A stretch of DNA of 64,000 nt, taken from positions 1,097,201 to 1,161,200 of the forward strand of contig VFFE01007030.1 in assembly GCA_008921705.1 (NCBI GenBank), in the 5' to 3' direction. Shown piece after piece: positions 39,250 through 50,415 of this stretch. The position numbers and the translations under genes were made by a program. Under the pieces are notes generated by a model, which worked only from the letters and a program-made list of their open reading frames with translations, made no database searches and was not told the DNA's origin. Position 1 is the stretch's first letter; the number at the start of each line of letters is the position of its first letter. The DNA is from Burhinus oedicnemus (taxonomy: Eukaryota > Chordata > Aves > Charadriiformes > Burhinidae).

Positions 39250-39490
39250 CAAAATACCTGAATATAGATACATATGTACATATATAGATGTATATATATG
39301 TAAATCCTAGCATAGCTATAGCCATCCCTAACAGTAACTGCCTCTGAATGAACCTCAGCCAGGTATGTAACATCTAAATCCTATAAATATACAAGTTTTT
39401 ATATATATATATATGGATGGATACTTGTATGAATGCATATACATATATATAAAAACTTATTCTGTTTCGTGTGTGTATATATATCCTAAC
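39250..39490. repeat. TA-rich microsatellite region with hairpin
   Basis: Several (TA)n and (TACA)n-like tracts occur. AAGTTTTTATATATAT at 39393-39408 is the reverse complement of the segment ending 39458 (ATATATATAAAAACTT), giving a perfect stem of about 16 bp with a loop of about 34 bases. Confidence 0.8.
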
Positions 39491-41160
39491 TTAACTTTTA
39501 TCTTTAAACTCTGATGATCCTCGGAATAAAGTTGCTCATCCATCAGACACAAATCAAATTTCTTTACATTCTACATTCCCAGAGAAAAAACACAACCAAA
39601 AGTGTTCTACAATTGCTGTTATTTTTTTGTTTCCAAGGCCACTGAAAATACAGTAACCAAGCAGTTTGTTCAGAATTCCATAGCACTACTCCACCCTTAT
39701 AAAGGTGTGTGTTGAATAGATCTTTTATGTTTACCCCATGAAAAGACCTTTCTAGATAACTATTATAAAATATCAGACAAACTAAACCTTCAGAAGGATT
39801 AACATATAAAGCTCATGGGAAGTTTTTATTCTATAAGGGGTTAAACAGAGGATGATCTGAAGAAAACCTCAGCTGCTTTCCAGCCTGTACAGAAAACATT
39901 TGCTTCCCTACAACAAGGTTGCAGTAGGAAGCCAAATGAAGCAGCCAGATTATTAAAAAATGGAACAGCACAGATGAAACCCTAATTCAACCAGCAATAC
40001 AGAATCACAGTACAAGTTGTTAGAAAGGCCGTGTTAAGTACTGCTGCCTCACTTAAAAGCATTGCTTTATAAGGTTACCACTGAAAGTGAGCTTGAACAT
40101 TCTGGCTCCAAGATCTAGTCAAGTACATGGTACAGTTTTCTTGCCAATTTTGCTACGCAGACCTTATTATAGAACAAAAATACCCCACCCATAATAAACA
40201 AATTACTAGACATGCTGTACCATACTAATGATGTACGTTCATGCCGAATTTTCCTTAAAAGCGTACATGTTGCTTTCAAGCACACGTATTTGTATAAAGC
40301 TTACAGAATGATCACGTTGTTAGCCATTAATTTACACATAAAATTGGATGCTGCACATCTACCTTTTATCAACCTTTTCCCCAAGACAGAAAAGGATTAT
40401 TTTCTGGTGTCTAACTAGAATACCAGGGAAAATTTAGTAAGCACAGATCATTTATCTATCAGTGTAGAATTAACACTATATATAAGTGTGTGTGCATGCG
40501 CATATGTAAGAATGTGCTTAGTGGCCAAAATTCCATTTTTTTCTTAATGGTTATTGCTTCATCGCTACGGAGAGGATAATTTCCCCATTGTCCATGCCAC
40601 CTTTTCTCAGCACTGAAGGTAAAGAAAAAAAGCACTATCCACTGAATTTCTCTTCTATTCTCCCAAACCTTCGTGCTTCCCAATCGGATGGATTCACAGA
40701 AAAAGACAAGCAGCCACAGGAGGAAGGACTGCTGTCAGCTAAGAGAAAAGGGATTGCAGCCCACTTCCAGATCTTCCCCCAGCATTGCTCAAGCAGAGAG
40801 GGTCTGCAGATAGCACCAACTCAGCTTGGGGAAGGTGTGGGAGAAAAGCAGCTCTGATCTGAAAGCACAAAGGATCTGAAAGTACAGCAGGAGTACAACG
40901 TGTGGAGAAGGGCCCAAAATGAGTGCCACAGGTTTCATAATAGTGGGATGAGTGACAGGACCTAAAAAGCTTGTTATTTGGTTCTGAGTGTTTATAACAT
41001 GACGCTATCAGTCCGGTAGCAAAGCACACAACACTAACGTATATAGGATGAGATACTCGGATTGACCCTGTAGAATAACTAAAAATGTCAGACAAACCCT
41101 CATTATGAGAATATATTCACAAGACCAATAGGAAATGGAGCCTGACATTTCCAAAGTGAA

Positions 41161-41290
41161 GGTAGACACCTAATTAAAGTATTTTCATTGCTGTGACCTC
41201 TTAGCACCCACACTGCTCCCAACATCAGTGAGAGCAGCAGGTACTGAGAGCCTGGGAAATTCAAGCCATTTTTACTGAGGTGTTTAAATA
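41161..41290. repeat. Nested palindromic repeat, ancient
   Basis: The inner arms CTCTTAGCACCCACACTGCT (41198 on) and AGAGCAGCAGGTACTGAGAG (41231-41250) are imperfect reverse complements. Outer words ACACCTAATTAAA and ACTGAGGTGTTTAAATATGG also mirror each other. The word order (cacctaa, gcacccac, gctccca, agcagcaggt, ctgagag, aaattcaagcca) resembles a palindromic family common in reptile and bird genomes that has 'gagcacccacagctcccattg' at its centre. Name unknown to me. Confidence 0.55.
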
Positions 41291-43285
41291 TGGCACTCCT
41301 ATTTGAGAAGGCTGACACCAACTTCCATAGGAATTGATCAGTTTGATTAAGTAGACAGATTTTGGACAAGTGAGAACATTTTGATGAATGCTTCCCGAAA
41401 GGAGCATAGGGACAAAGAGGGAGTTTAAGGGAAATTGTGAGAGAAACTCAGAACGAAATGGAAGGGGAGAGGAAGGACACCGGGCCCCAGCCAAGCCCTA
41501 GTTACTGCTTTTAACATGTGCCTGGAACTGTATATATGTGAGTATAAGAGGGAAATGAGCCAGAACAAATAAAATTGCAAAGCAAATGCTAAACATGTTT
41601 TTCTTCCCCACCTCCTGGGAGAATAAATATTTTATCCTGCTACAGTTCTATTATTTATCTTCTTCATACCACATCCAATTGGGAAGTGAAACTGTTAAGA
41701 CTTAATGTCAAGGTTTAAGGGAACTGTTTCATTTTGTGTTCAAATGCTTCAGTTTGGCAGTAGAACATCTGCTTCAAATGTTTCAAAGGCTCTTGACATT
41801 TACTACAGTATGCCCCAAAAAATTCAAGCAACTGAGAGCATCACTGTGTACATTGTAAAACTGAACATTCTTTGCAGTGTGTCCCTTGTATACTGTAAGT
41901 CATCCCAGTGCAGAAAATAATGTACCATTCTGCACTAAGAATTTTATTTCAACAATGTAGTAATAACACACTTTTTATTAGAGTGATAAAAATATCACTT
42001 ATTTCTTAGTATAAATAAAGATGACAGGTTATACAAAAGAGAGAAGGAAAATAGGAAAAAAATGAAAAAGAGGTTTACAAGAACCACAATCTGCTCTTCA
42101 GTATTACCCTACAGCATTTTCTTTGTGTGTCACTAGTTGACTGGAGTTCAGAGCTGTAGTTTTTTCTCAGTGAACACCAATTTAAAAAAGGATTAAAAAT
42201 CTTGTCTTTTTCATATATCTTATATGTTTCTGAGATTACAAAACAAATAAAAAGAATGGAATTTTCTCATTGTATTATTTTTTTTTATTTCCTTGCAAGT
42301 GACCTTAGAGCTCATAAATTTAAAAACTATAGAAATATATTTTAATTGAATCTTTTATACAGTAAAAAGCAGCCAAAGACTCTTAGCATCAAAAGAAGGC
42401 AATATCTACTTCAAGGCTAAATGTACTGAATTTGCTTACACTAAGTAATGAAAACCATAATGTGAAAATTCTTTGTCTTTAAAAGATAACAAATACAAAT
42501 CACAAGTCAAAATTATGACTAAAATCAATTCCTTCCTTAACGTGACAAAATCAGTCCAAGAACAAAGTTCTCCTCAAATTAAATGTCCCACATAAACTGG
42601 GTGGGCTGATACCAGGTATGTAATTTATTTCATGCTATAAGTACACAGAGTAAAGTTGAATAGCACCTGTGGGCTTCTCAGTGTTCCCAATAAATATCTC
42701 ATCTACACTCAATAGGGACTATATAAAATAGCAAAACTGCGACTCCTACTTAATTGCTACTTATCCGTCAACCCCACGTGAAAGTTCTCAATCCAAACTG
42801 GTAGTCCACACCAAGAAATAATGTCATTTTCTGGGCTATTCATCATTTGTAGATAGATATTCCTTAAAATCACAGTGAGAAGGAAAATATACATACATGA
42901 ATATGGTCTTTGGACTTAACTCAGTACAGTGTGGCCTTTGTGGATCATAAGACTAATCAATGGAAGACATAAGATCTCTCTAGCACTTCATCTTAAAAGC
43001 AGGCAGCTCTTCCCTGACAGGATGGCAGCAGGTCATTTTAAGGGTACAGAGTGAGAAAGATGGACAGGTGTCAGAGGAAAACGCTTCCCTTGCCGAGAGA
43101 GAACTGTGACCCACCTTTAATTATAATAGCATTGACATATTATCACCTGTGTAAGAGTTGCTGCAAAAGACTGTAACCGGTATACCTGGCCCAGGCTTTA
43201 GCTTTCCAGGAAGAAAAATGAGCTAAAAAGGGCTATGCATAGAAAGTTCAAATCAGTACTAAATTTGGACTTACATTATGCGACC

Positions 43286-43410
43286 AAATAAAACAGGGTA
43301 TTTTTCATACGCTCAGGCAAATGTCATAGCAAGGAAAAGAGATGCTGACCAGGATGTGAATGAAGCCAAGTCACTCTTCCAGAGAACTCTCAAAAAACGA
43401 CTTCGCAAGA
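43286..43410 (+). repeat. Direct repeat, copy 1 (diverged)
   Basis: This segment matches the one at 44126-44250 over about 120 bp with scattered substitutions and few gaps. Shared words are ATTTTTCATA, GACCAGG, GTGAATGAAGC / GTAAATGAAGC and TTCCAGAGAACTCTC. It is not part of any family I recognise. Confidence 0.8.
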
Positions 43411-44125
43411 AAGACTCCAGTTTTCAAACACGTGTTACCAAAAGAGGCTAAAAAAATGACTTAAAGTTGTTGATCCAAAGGAAGGTCTGTAGGCTAAGTA
43501 TCCTGCCAGCAGACTCGAAGTATTACAGTATGACAAATACATCTTTGCCTCTTCTAGCATTCATACACATGGGTGATTTGGATTCGGCTGCCTATATACC
43601 AGTTCTCTGTGATGCAGACATGATACCTGGGGTGGGACAGGTGTCATCAGGTACTGACACTGGACAGAATGTGTGCTACATAGGCTGGATGTATAGTGCA
43701 GCTACTATTTGCCATAATCCCACCAAGGCCCCAGAAAGCAAAGTGCTACCTTCCCATTTTTAGACACCAAAGACACCTTGCACCCCACTCCATAAAAAAT
43801 TGAGTATGACATGTACAATGGCAGATTCTAATCAAGGATTAGGTAACAAAGATAAATACAGGGTACTAATGGCCATTTATGTCTCTACAGCACAGAATGA
43901 ACTACAGAAATGCATTTGCATTCAACTTCAGAGACATTGTTCAGCTATTAATCCCATCTGCATAAAAAATTGAAAGTGTAATCTAAAATAACCTTATTAG
44001 TCCTAATAATTTTTCCGCTTTGGAAAATGCCAAATTCAAGCAAAATTCACAATAACCTTTTTCACACATTACTCAGGTTGCCATTTTGGGTACATACCAA
44101 CCTGTTAAACCCCAGATACCACATC

Positions 44126-44250
44126 TAAACAAGATGGGACATTTTTCATATACTTAAGCAAATGACACAGTGAAAGAAAAAGATATTGACCAGGTTGTAA
44201 ATGAAGCTGAGTCATCCTTCCAGAGAACTCTCCAAACACCACTTTGTAAG
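44126..44250 (+). repeat. Direct repeat, copy 2 (diverged)
   Basis: Second copy of the repeat at 43286-43410, about 840 bp away in the same orientation. Similarity ends at CTTTGTAAG here and at CTTCGCAAG in copy 1. Confidence 0.8.
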
Positions 44251-47200
44251 TCTAACCACTTCAATACCTCCGACATAAAATATGTTCTCTTTGAAATAAG
44301 AATCTCAACAACGTATCATAAGATCAGATCAACTTTCTACAAGAGATGAATATATATCAGCTAAGAAGAAAGATACAGATGTAAAATGACAGCAGCTTGC
44401 CACAACTATTTCTTGGGAGCAAGAAGGTATGTTATGGTTGCCACAGTAGAACTGTGCATCTCCACTCATTTAGGTCTAAATTTATTTTGTCCTTCTTCCT
44501 GTAACTAGAGAACTGTAACTGGGAGAAATGAAAGATAGGCAATTACAAAACAAACTGGAGATTAAATACAGAGAACCTGAGCTAGCTTTCAGCACAAGTA
44601 CTGACTGTAATCTAGCCGCCACTACCTAAACAGTCCCTACTGCTACAGTGATACCAACAATTAGAGTAACTTGTCTTAAAATCTGAAAATCATGAGTATC
44701 ATGATCCTACAGGCTGAAAGCAAAATCTCTTTGGCCTTAGAAACAAGGGGTATTTTCTTGTTGATAAGTATCATTTAACTTTATAAAGATATTTCTTCCA
44801 TATTTCTGTTTATTGATATTGGAACATTTTCAGGTGAATCCATGTGAAGTTTCTGGAGCTCTGCAAGATTTTCGAATAATTTAGTCGGACACTATGGATC
44901 TGGTTTATATTTTAAGTATTCACAGCACGTTTGGAAGAAACTGTGCCTGCTTTGCTTTTAAGAATCCCTTAAAAAATATTTCTTTAGACCTTTACTGAAT
45001 TTTGATGCATTTTACCTGTCTTATCAAGGTAATAACTACAAATCCCACCCCATTACCTGTGGCTAAAAAAGCAGTTAAATATATTCTTAGATCTATTTCT
45101 GCTCTGTGCACTACTTAAACCAATGCAGGTCCTTTCCAGCTGAAAATATTCTGTTCTATTCTAAGTCTCATTGTCTTCAGTAATAATTTATGTGAATCAA
45201 ATTAAGTACGTCCTTAAGTTCATCTGAATAAGGACGCTTTTCTGCGTCAGGCTTGAAATGCTACCACTTTCAAACACTACTTGATTGCAAGAACATCTTC
45301 CTTTATATCCTGACACCATCAGATTTTCTAATGACACTATGGACTGAGTGTGGGGAATACACAGATGCGGTCCTTATGTCCTTTACATGTCAAGTGACTT
45401 AGGAAAAGAGGTCAGAAGTCATTTTCTCTGTCCATACACTTCAATAAACTAAACAGCCTTTTCAGTCACTCATTTTCAGGATCATAGTGGCCAAATAGGA
45501 AATAGAGGCATCCAAAAAACAATCTGTAGCTCTTGAGAACGTACTCTCACTAAGAGTAGCACTCCTAGAAGTGTTCCTACAAGCGCACAAACTAATTCCA
45601 GCAGAAGAAAAAACATGTCTCTTGTCAGCATTACACTCAACTTCTGGTAAACCAAGCAAACATACACTTGGATAATCTTACCTGCTTGTTTAAACTTCCC
45701 AATATTAAGGCAGTACACCACAACAACTGTAAGCGTAAGAATATGAATATAGCCATCACTGATGCATGCACACTCAAGGACCGACAACACCAACCAGACA
45801 TCCGGAAAACAGGTAAAGGACTTCCAGAAAAGTTCATACTACTTTGGACCAAGTCAGTCTGGTTTAAGGACCAAGCAGTACCTAAAGAATCCAGCACCTA
45901 AGCACTTTTGTTTAGCACTGTTGTTAGACAAAGAAATTGGACTTGAAAATGGATTTTAAATAAAAAATGCTATAAACCATTAATCAAAAATTTAGGAATT
46001 ATATATTTGATAGATGTCAGTTCCACACAAGATTAATTTTTTATTAACCATACACAAAAGCAGATACCATTTCTTACAAAAAACTCCACTATCACTGCCT
46101 TGAAGGACTTCAATAACCTTACTTCAAAACTCATTTTTCAGAAGTCTGTAATTCAGCCATTAAAAAAAAATAACACTCCAGGCTGAAACCCCACATTCAG
46201 AAGTTTTAGTACACAAGCATTCTTTCAGTTTAATTTGGTTTAAATTAGTCTCTTCAAGTTATAAAAATCAAAAGAAAAGCTCTATCATTTTACTTTTTAG
46301 AAAAATGTTTTTGTTACTCAAAAATAGCTTTGAAACTCTATTTCATTTTTAATTGAATGAATATAACAATTTAATGTGATATTTTATGTTAATTTGCCCC
46401 TCAAGCACTCTCAGTGAAATGAAACCAGGCTATACAAGTCAATAACAAATGCAGTCTAAAGACTTATGTAGATTAAGAAACTAATACTGTTGAACACATA
46501 TACTTGCTACTCTTCTATAAAAATGTCCAACATTGTTCAGTGTGTACAGATACATTTTTTCCAACAATGTTATGTTTTCTTCCAGCTATGTACTTTTCTT
46601 CACCTCAGCAGTCTCCTCCGTTTTCTGCCCCAATTTCAATGGACAGTAGTTGCTTCTGCCCTGACGTCACTTCCACATACCCCTCTGCCATACTGTACGT
46701 GGTCAATCAACAACTCTACCATGGAAATTCATAGTGTCTGAAACCATTACGTTACCTTACTTTGAAGATCAAGCAAACTCTTTACAACTTGGAGCCCCAG
46801 CTCCACCTAGACAGAGAATTTTCTACAACTCATATAATATGTAATACAAGAATCACACCTGAAGTTATAAAAGTCATTATTTAATACTTGACACATAGTT
46901 CTGACTAAGCAGCCCAGGTTTACAGAGCAGAATGCTCCGGTTGGCACATGTTAGAATGCTTTAAAGCATTCACCAATGAGTCACCTCATTTTGCCAGTTA
47001 AAAAAATTAGTATGTACTTTATATAACACAGAAACAATGCTTTTCTCAGAAATCTCTCATGGTTGAGAATCTATCAATACTGCTTAACTTGAACTGCTCT
47101 TTTTACTTTTACATATATAGTTAATAAAACTTGAGGAAGCACCTGTTTTCAAAGGGATCTATCTAATATACTATTTTTTGATTCCTGGCATTAAAAGAAA

Positions 47201-50200
47201 AGCTTGAGTATTTGTGGCACTTTCATAGCCCCAGAAGAATTTCAGCTTTTTTCCCCCTGGGATACACATTATAATTCAGAACCATTTAAATTACTATTTG
47301 CAAGAACAATTGAAAGTTAAAAAACAACTCACAGCAAAATCATAAATGATTCAAGAGACCCTTCGTATATTGAAGGAATTCTTATTCTGTGTACTGATAG
47401 TTTGTTCTTATGATTATACTATTAAAAGTTGTACTCTTGTCATTCACATTTGCCTATTTTTTCTTTCTTTTTGCCTATTTTTTCTTTCCTTCATTCTTTG
47501 TATATCCAAAAAATAACAATGTGTTATAAAACACACTCAAAACCACAGAAGGTGATTTATTTGCTCACATCTTCTACAAGAGAAGTTTGGCTCCCTTTAA
47601 GTCTTCCCCCAGAGAGTAAGAACTGTTTATCACTTACACTTTTTATAATTTCACTTGTATTTCAGTAGTTCGTTCCAATTAGTCTTGCCCCAGTTCAGCT
47701 CTGGTTTTATGAATATGAGGGAGAAACCCACTTCCACCAACTTTCATGTTACTGCAACTCAACAGGAGAAACAGGAGAAACAGGCCCAACTTAGTGCTGC
47801 TCCTCAAGAAGCCTACGAGGAAAAGGAACTTTCCAGCAGATTTTTTTTGACATAGAATTCTGGTTTATACATCACTATAAATAGTCAACAATATGGATTT
47901 ACCAGTATCCATCGAAGGGCAACTTGCAAGCCTCATTTCACAGTTCGTTCCTTTAACAAGGCAATGTCAGTCTTGCACAGTATCCCTCAATATCTTAAAT
48001 GAGTAGTATAACAACATGTAATACATAACTATCCCTCTACTAAATTTGTCTCAAGAGAACTTCAAAAGCAGAGAGATAGCAATGCTTCATCTGAAATGGA
48101 AAAGGGTATTAGATAAGGTAGAGCAAGGGAAAAATAAGTTTTCCTGGTTTAAAAGTCTCATCCATACATGTAATCAGCAGCCTTAAATGTATTTTATAAT
48201 CACACACCTGCCTCAAGATTCTAATAGGCTACATATCAAACTCTCACTAACCACCTCTTAATCATGTCCTAGTATGTTAATGGGATAATAAAATAATTTC
48301 CAATCATGCAGTTACTTCAATTTGTCCTAGTTATACAGAGACTTCTGAGAAAATATTTCGGCCATACCTAAAAAAACACAAATATTTTACGTCTGTTGTA
48401 ACCAATAAAATCAATTATGTCTTTTGTTTGTTTGCTTTTATTTCTCACAAAAAACACAGCTGCTTAATTATATGCCCATTACGCACCTTCATAGCATTCT
48501 TTCCAGTTATTTTTTGGCAGTGCAAAAGGTAGCGAGATGTCATAAGTGACAAGAACTGACATAATAAGAGTTATCATACATATTTTATGTAGATCACTTA
48601 TATAAATCTCATCCCTTTTCTATTCATTTGCTCCTTCCTGTACACCTGGGTCACATTCCCTTAATTAACAGGAAAAAACTTAGCTATATGTTCCCGTTAC
48701 CCAATAAACAGAAATGGCCAAATTCTTCAGTTTGATGACCTCATCAGAGGTCAGCTGACAAACTGGATGTACTCACTTCCACTTACAGATATTTCTTGCT
48801 TTGTACTCGTGTTTTTTAGCATAATAAAAAATTTCTTTAACATAGCCAGTCTTCATTATTGTTTCCTAAACCTGTTCTATGTAGCTTTAATTGATGTTAC
48901 TATGACAAACTCTCAAAAGCAGTGGACAGAATTATAAGTCCTCCGGTTTCCTGTTTTTTATAAATACCCAGATTTGTGCAGGATGCCATAGAAACCTGGC
49001 AAATCACAGCAATACAATTTCCCATTTTAAAACTTATCCATAATGATAAAAGAAATCATACACTTAGTCAAGTGCCTGAAAAAGTATTTTAGTCTGAAGG
49101 GAGGAGGAAAAGGAACTGACTTGTAAGTCCAGATGCTAGAATCCCATAACAAAAAATAAGTTTCCTAGCACTAGCCTGCAGTGCAAGTACTAAAATAAAT
49201 ATAACTTAAATTATTACTTCTGATATACTGCAGTAATACCAGTATATAATACTTGACTGCAATTTTATTGAGAAAAAGTCAGAAGGTACTGAAAGAAGAA
49301 ACAGAAGAATAAGTCAAATTTGAATGAAAAAAGGGCTCATCTGTTCAAAGCTATGAAAACACCTCTATTTTGACTAGACAAGAAGTACATGCGTCGTAGG
49401 ACGAAAGGTGCTTCTGCTTAAACAGTGCAGCATCCATGATTATGGCAGCAGTTTAATTTAGTTTTATTCTTCATCAGTTCTTTCATTTTGATATAAACTA
49501 ACTTGACTGAGCAAAAACACATCCTTCTTCCACATCAGGATGAAAGCCTAGGTCTTCAAGCTACATAAATGTCCCTACTGCAAACCCTTGCCTAAAATGA
49601 TGTTCCACTTTTAAATCACAAGCAATCCGAGCTGGCAATTCTTAGCTACTCTCTGCTGTATGTTCCTGTATTTCTTTCTGGTCAACACTTACTCTTCAGA
49701 ATACTATCGCATTGCACCTCCAAAACAAATCTGTATCATAATGATTGTTAAGCTTTCACACAGAACCTTTGAAGGAAAGTCTGAGGCAAATGAAATGCAT
49801 CCTTAAAACACAAAGTCTCTTACAAGCATACATAGCTAAGAAAAACTCTTCAGATGAAAAATCTGTATGTGTCTTGATGCAAACTGGTCATGGTATGTAC
49901 CATGCCTGTAAATCAAATTAGCAAATTTAACAAACAACAGTTGGCAGGAAATGTACAGTGCTCCTGCCCCTGGGCTGCTGTCCTGTAAAATAAAACAATG
50001 ATTTATTAAATACATTTAACCTACATGAGAGCAGTCATAACGGCCCTCCACCAGTTCAATCCACTTTTTTTTTTTTAAGAGATTGTTTGCTCTTTGAGTA
50101 TAGAATAAGTACTGTCCACAGAAGATTACACAAAACTATACAGTTACTAAGTCTTGGTATTTTATTAAGGAACAGAAAATACACGCACCAAAAATTATTA

Positions 50201-50289
50201 TTTAAAAACCAAAGCAATCAAAGAACATCTACAGTGCAGGTTACACTTACTTATTTTGTCTCCACCATTATATTAAAATAGTCACTATT
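44251..50289. other. Intronic sequence, no gene seen
   Basis: AT-rich with many short frames, none supported. A 21-bp tandem duplication (47449-47490) is listed separately. A perfect TGACGTCA palindrome occurs at 46662-46669, but without promoter context. Confidence 0.6.
47449..47490 (+). repeat. 21-bp tandem duplication
   Basis: The unit beginning TTTGCCTATTTTTTCTTTC occurs twice, head to tail, with one late mismatch. Probably replication slippage in a pyrimidine-rich tract. Confidence 0.85.
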
Positions 50290-50415
50290 GCCTCGATTCA
50301 CCAAGTTACTTAAGCATATGTCTGATTTTGAGAACACGAATAATCCCCTGAAGTCAAATGACGACTCACTCAATTAAAGTTAGACATATGCTTAAGTACC
50401 TTGATGAATTGAAGC
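50290..50415. repeat. Palindromic MITE-like element with 44-bp arms
   Basis: Left arm 50290-50333 and right arm 50372-50415 are reverse complements at about 35 of 44 positions, with a perfect 16-bp core (ACTTAAGCATATGTCT at 50308-50323; its complement at 50382-50397). The centre AATCCCCTGAAGTCAAATG fits an ancestral element whose middle was also palindromic. The pattern 'gattcaycaaggtacttaagca' is one that I recall from a short palindromic repeat widespread in amniotes; I cannot name it. Confidence 0.8.

Noticed and set aside
45482..45901. Cluster of overlapping frames on both strands
   Set aside because: No recognisable domain, and the frames contradict each other; chance in AT-rich DNA.
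46662..46669. Perfect TGACGTCA (CRE-type) site
   Set aside because: A single 8-bp site without promoter features; expected by chance about once per window of this size on this order.
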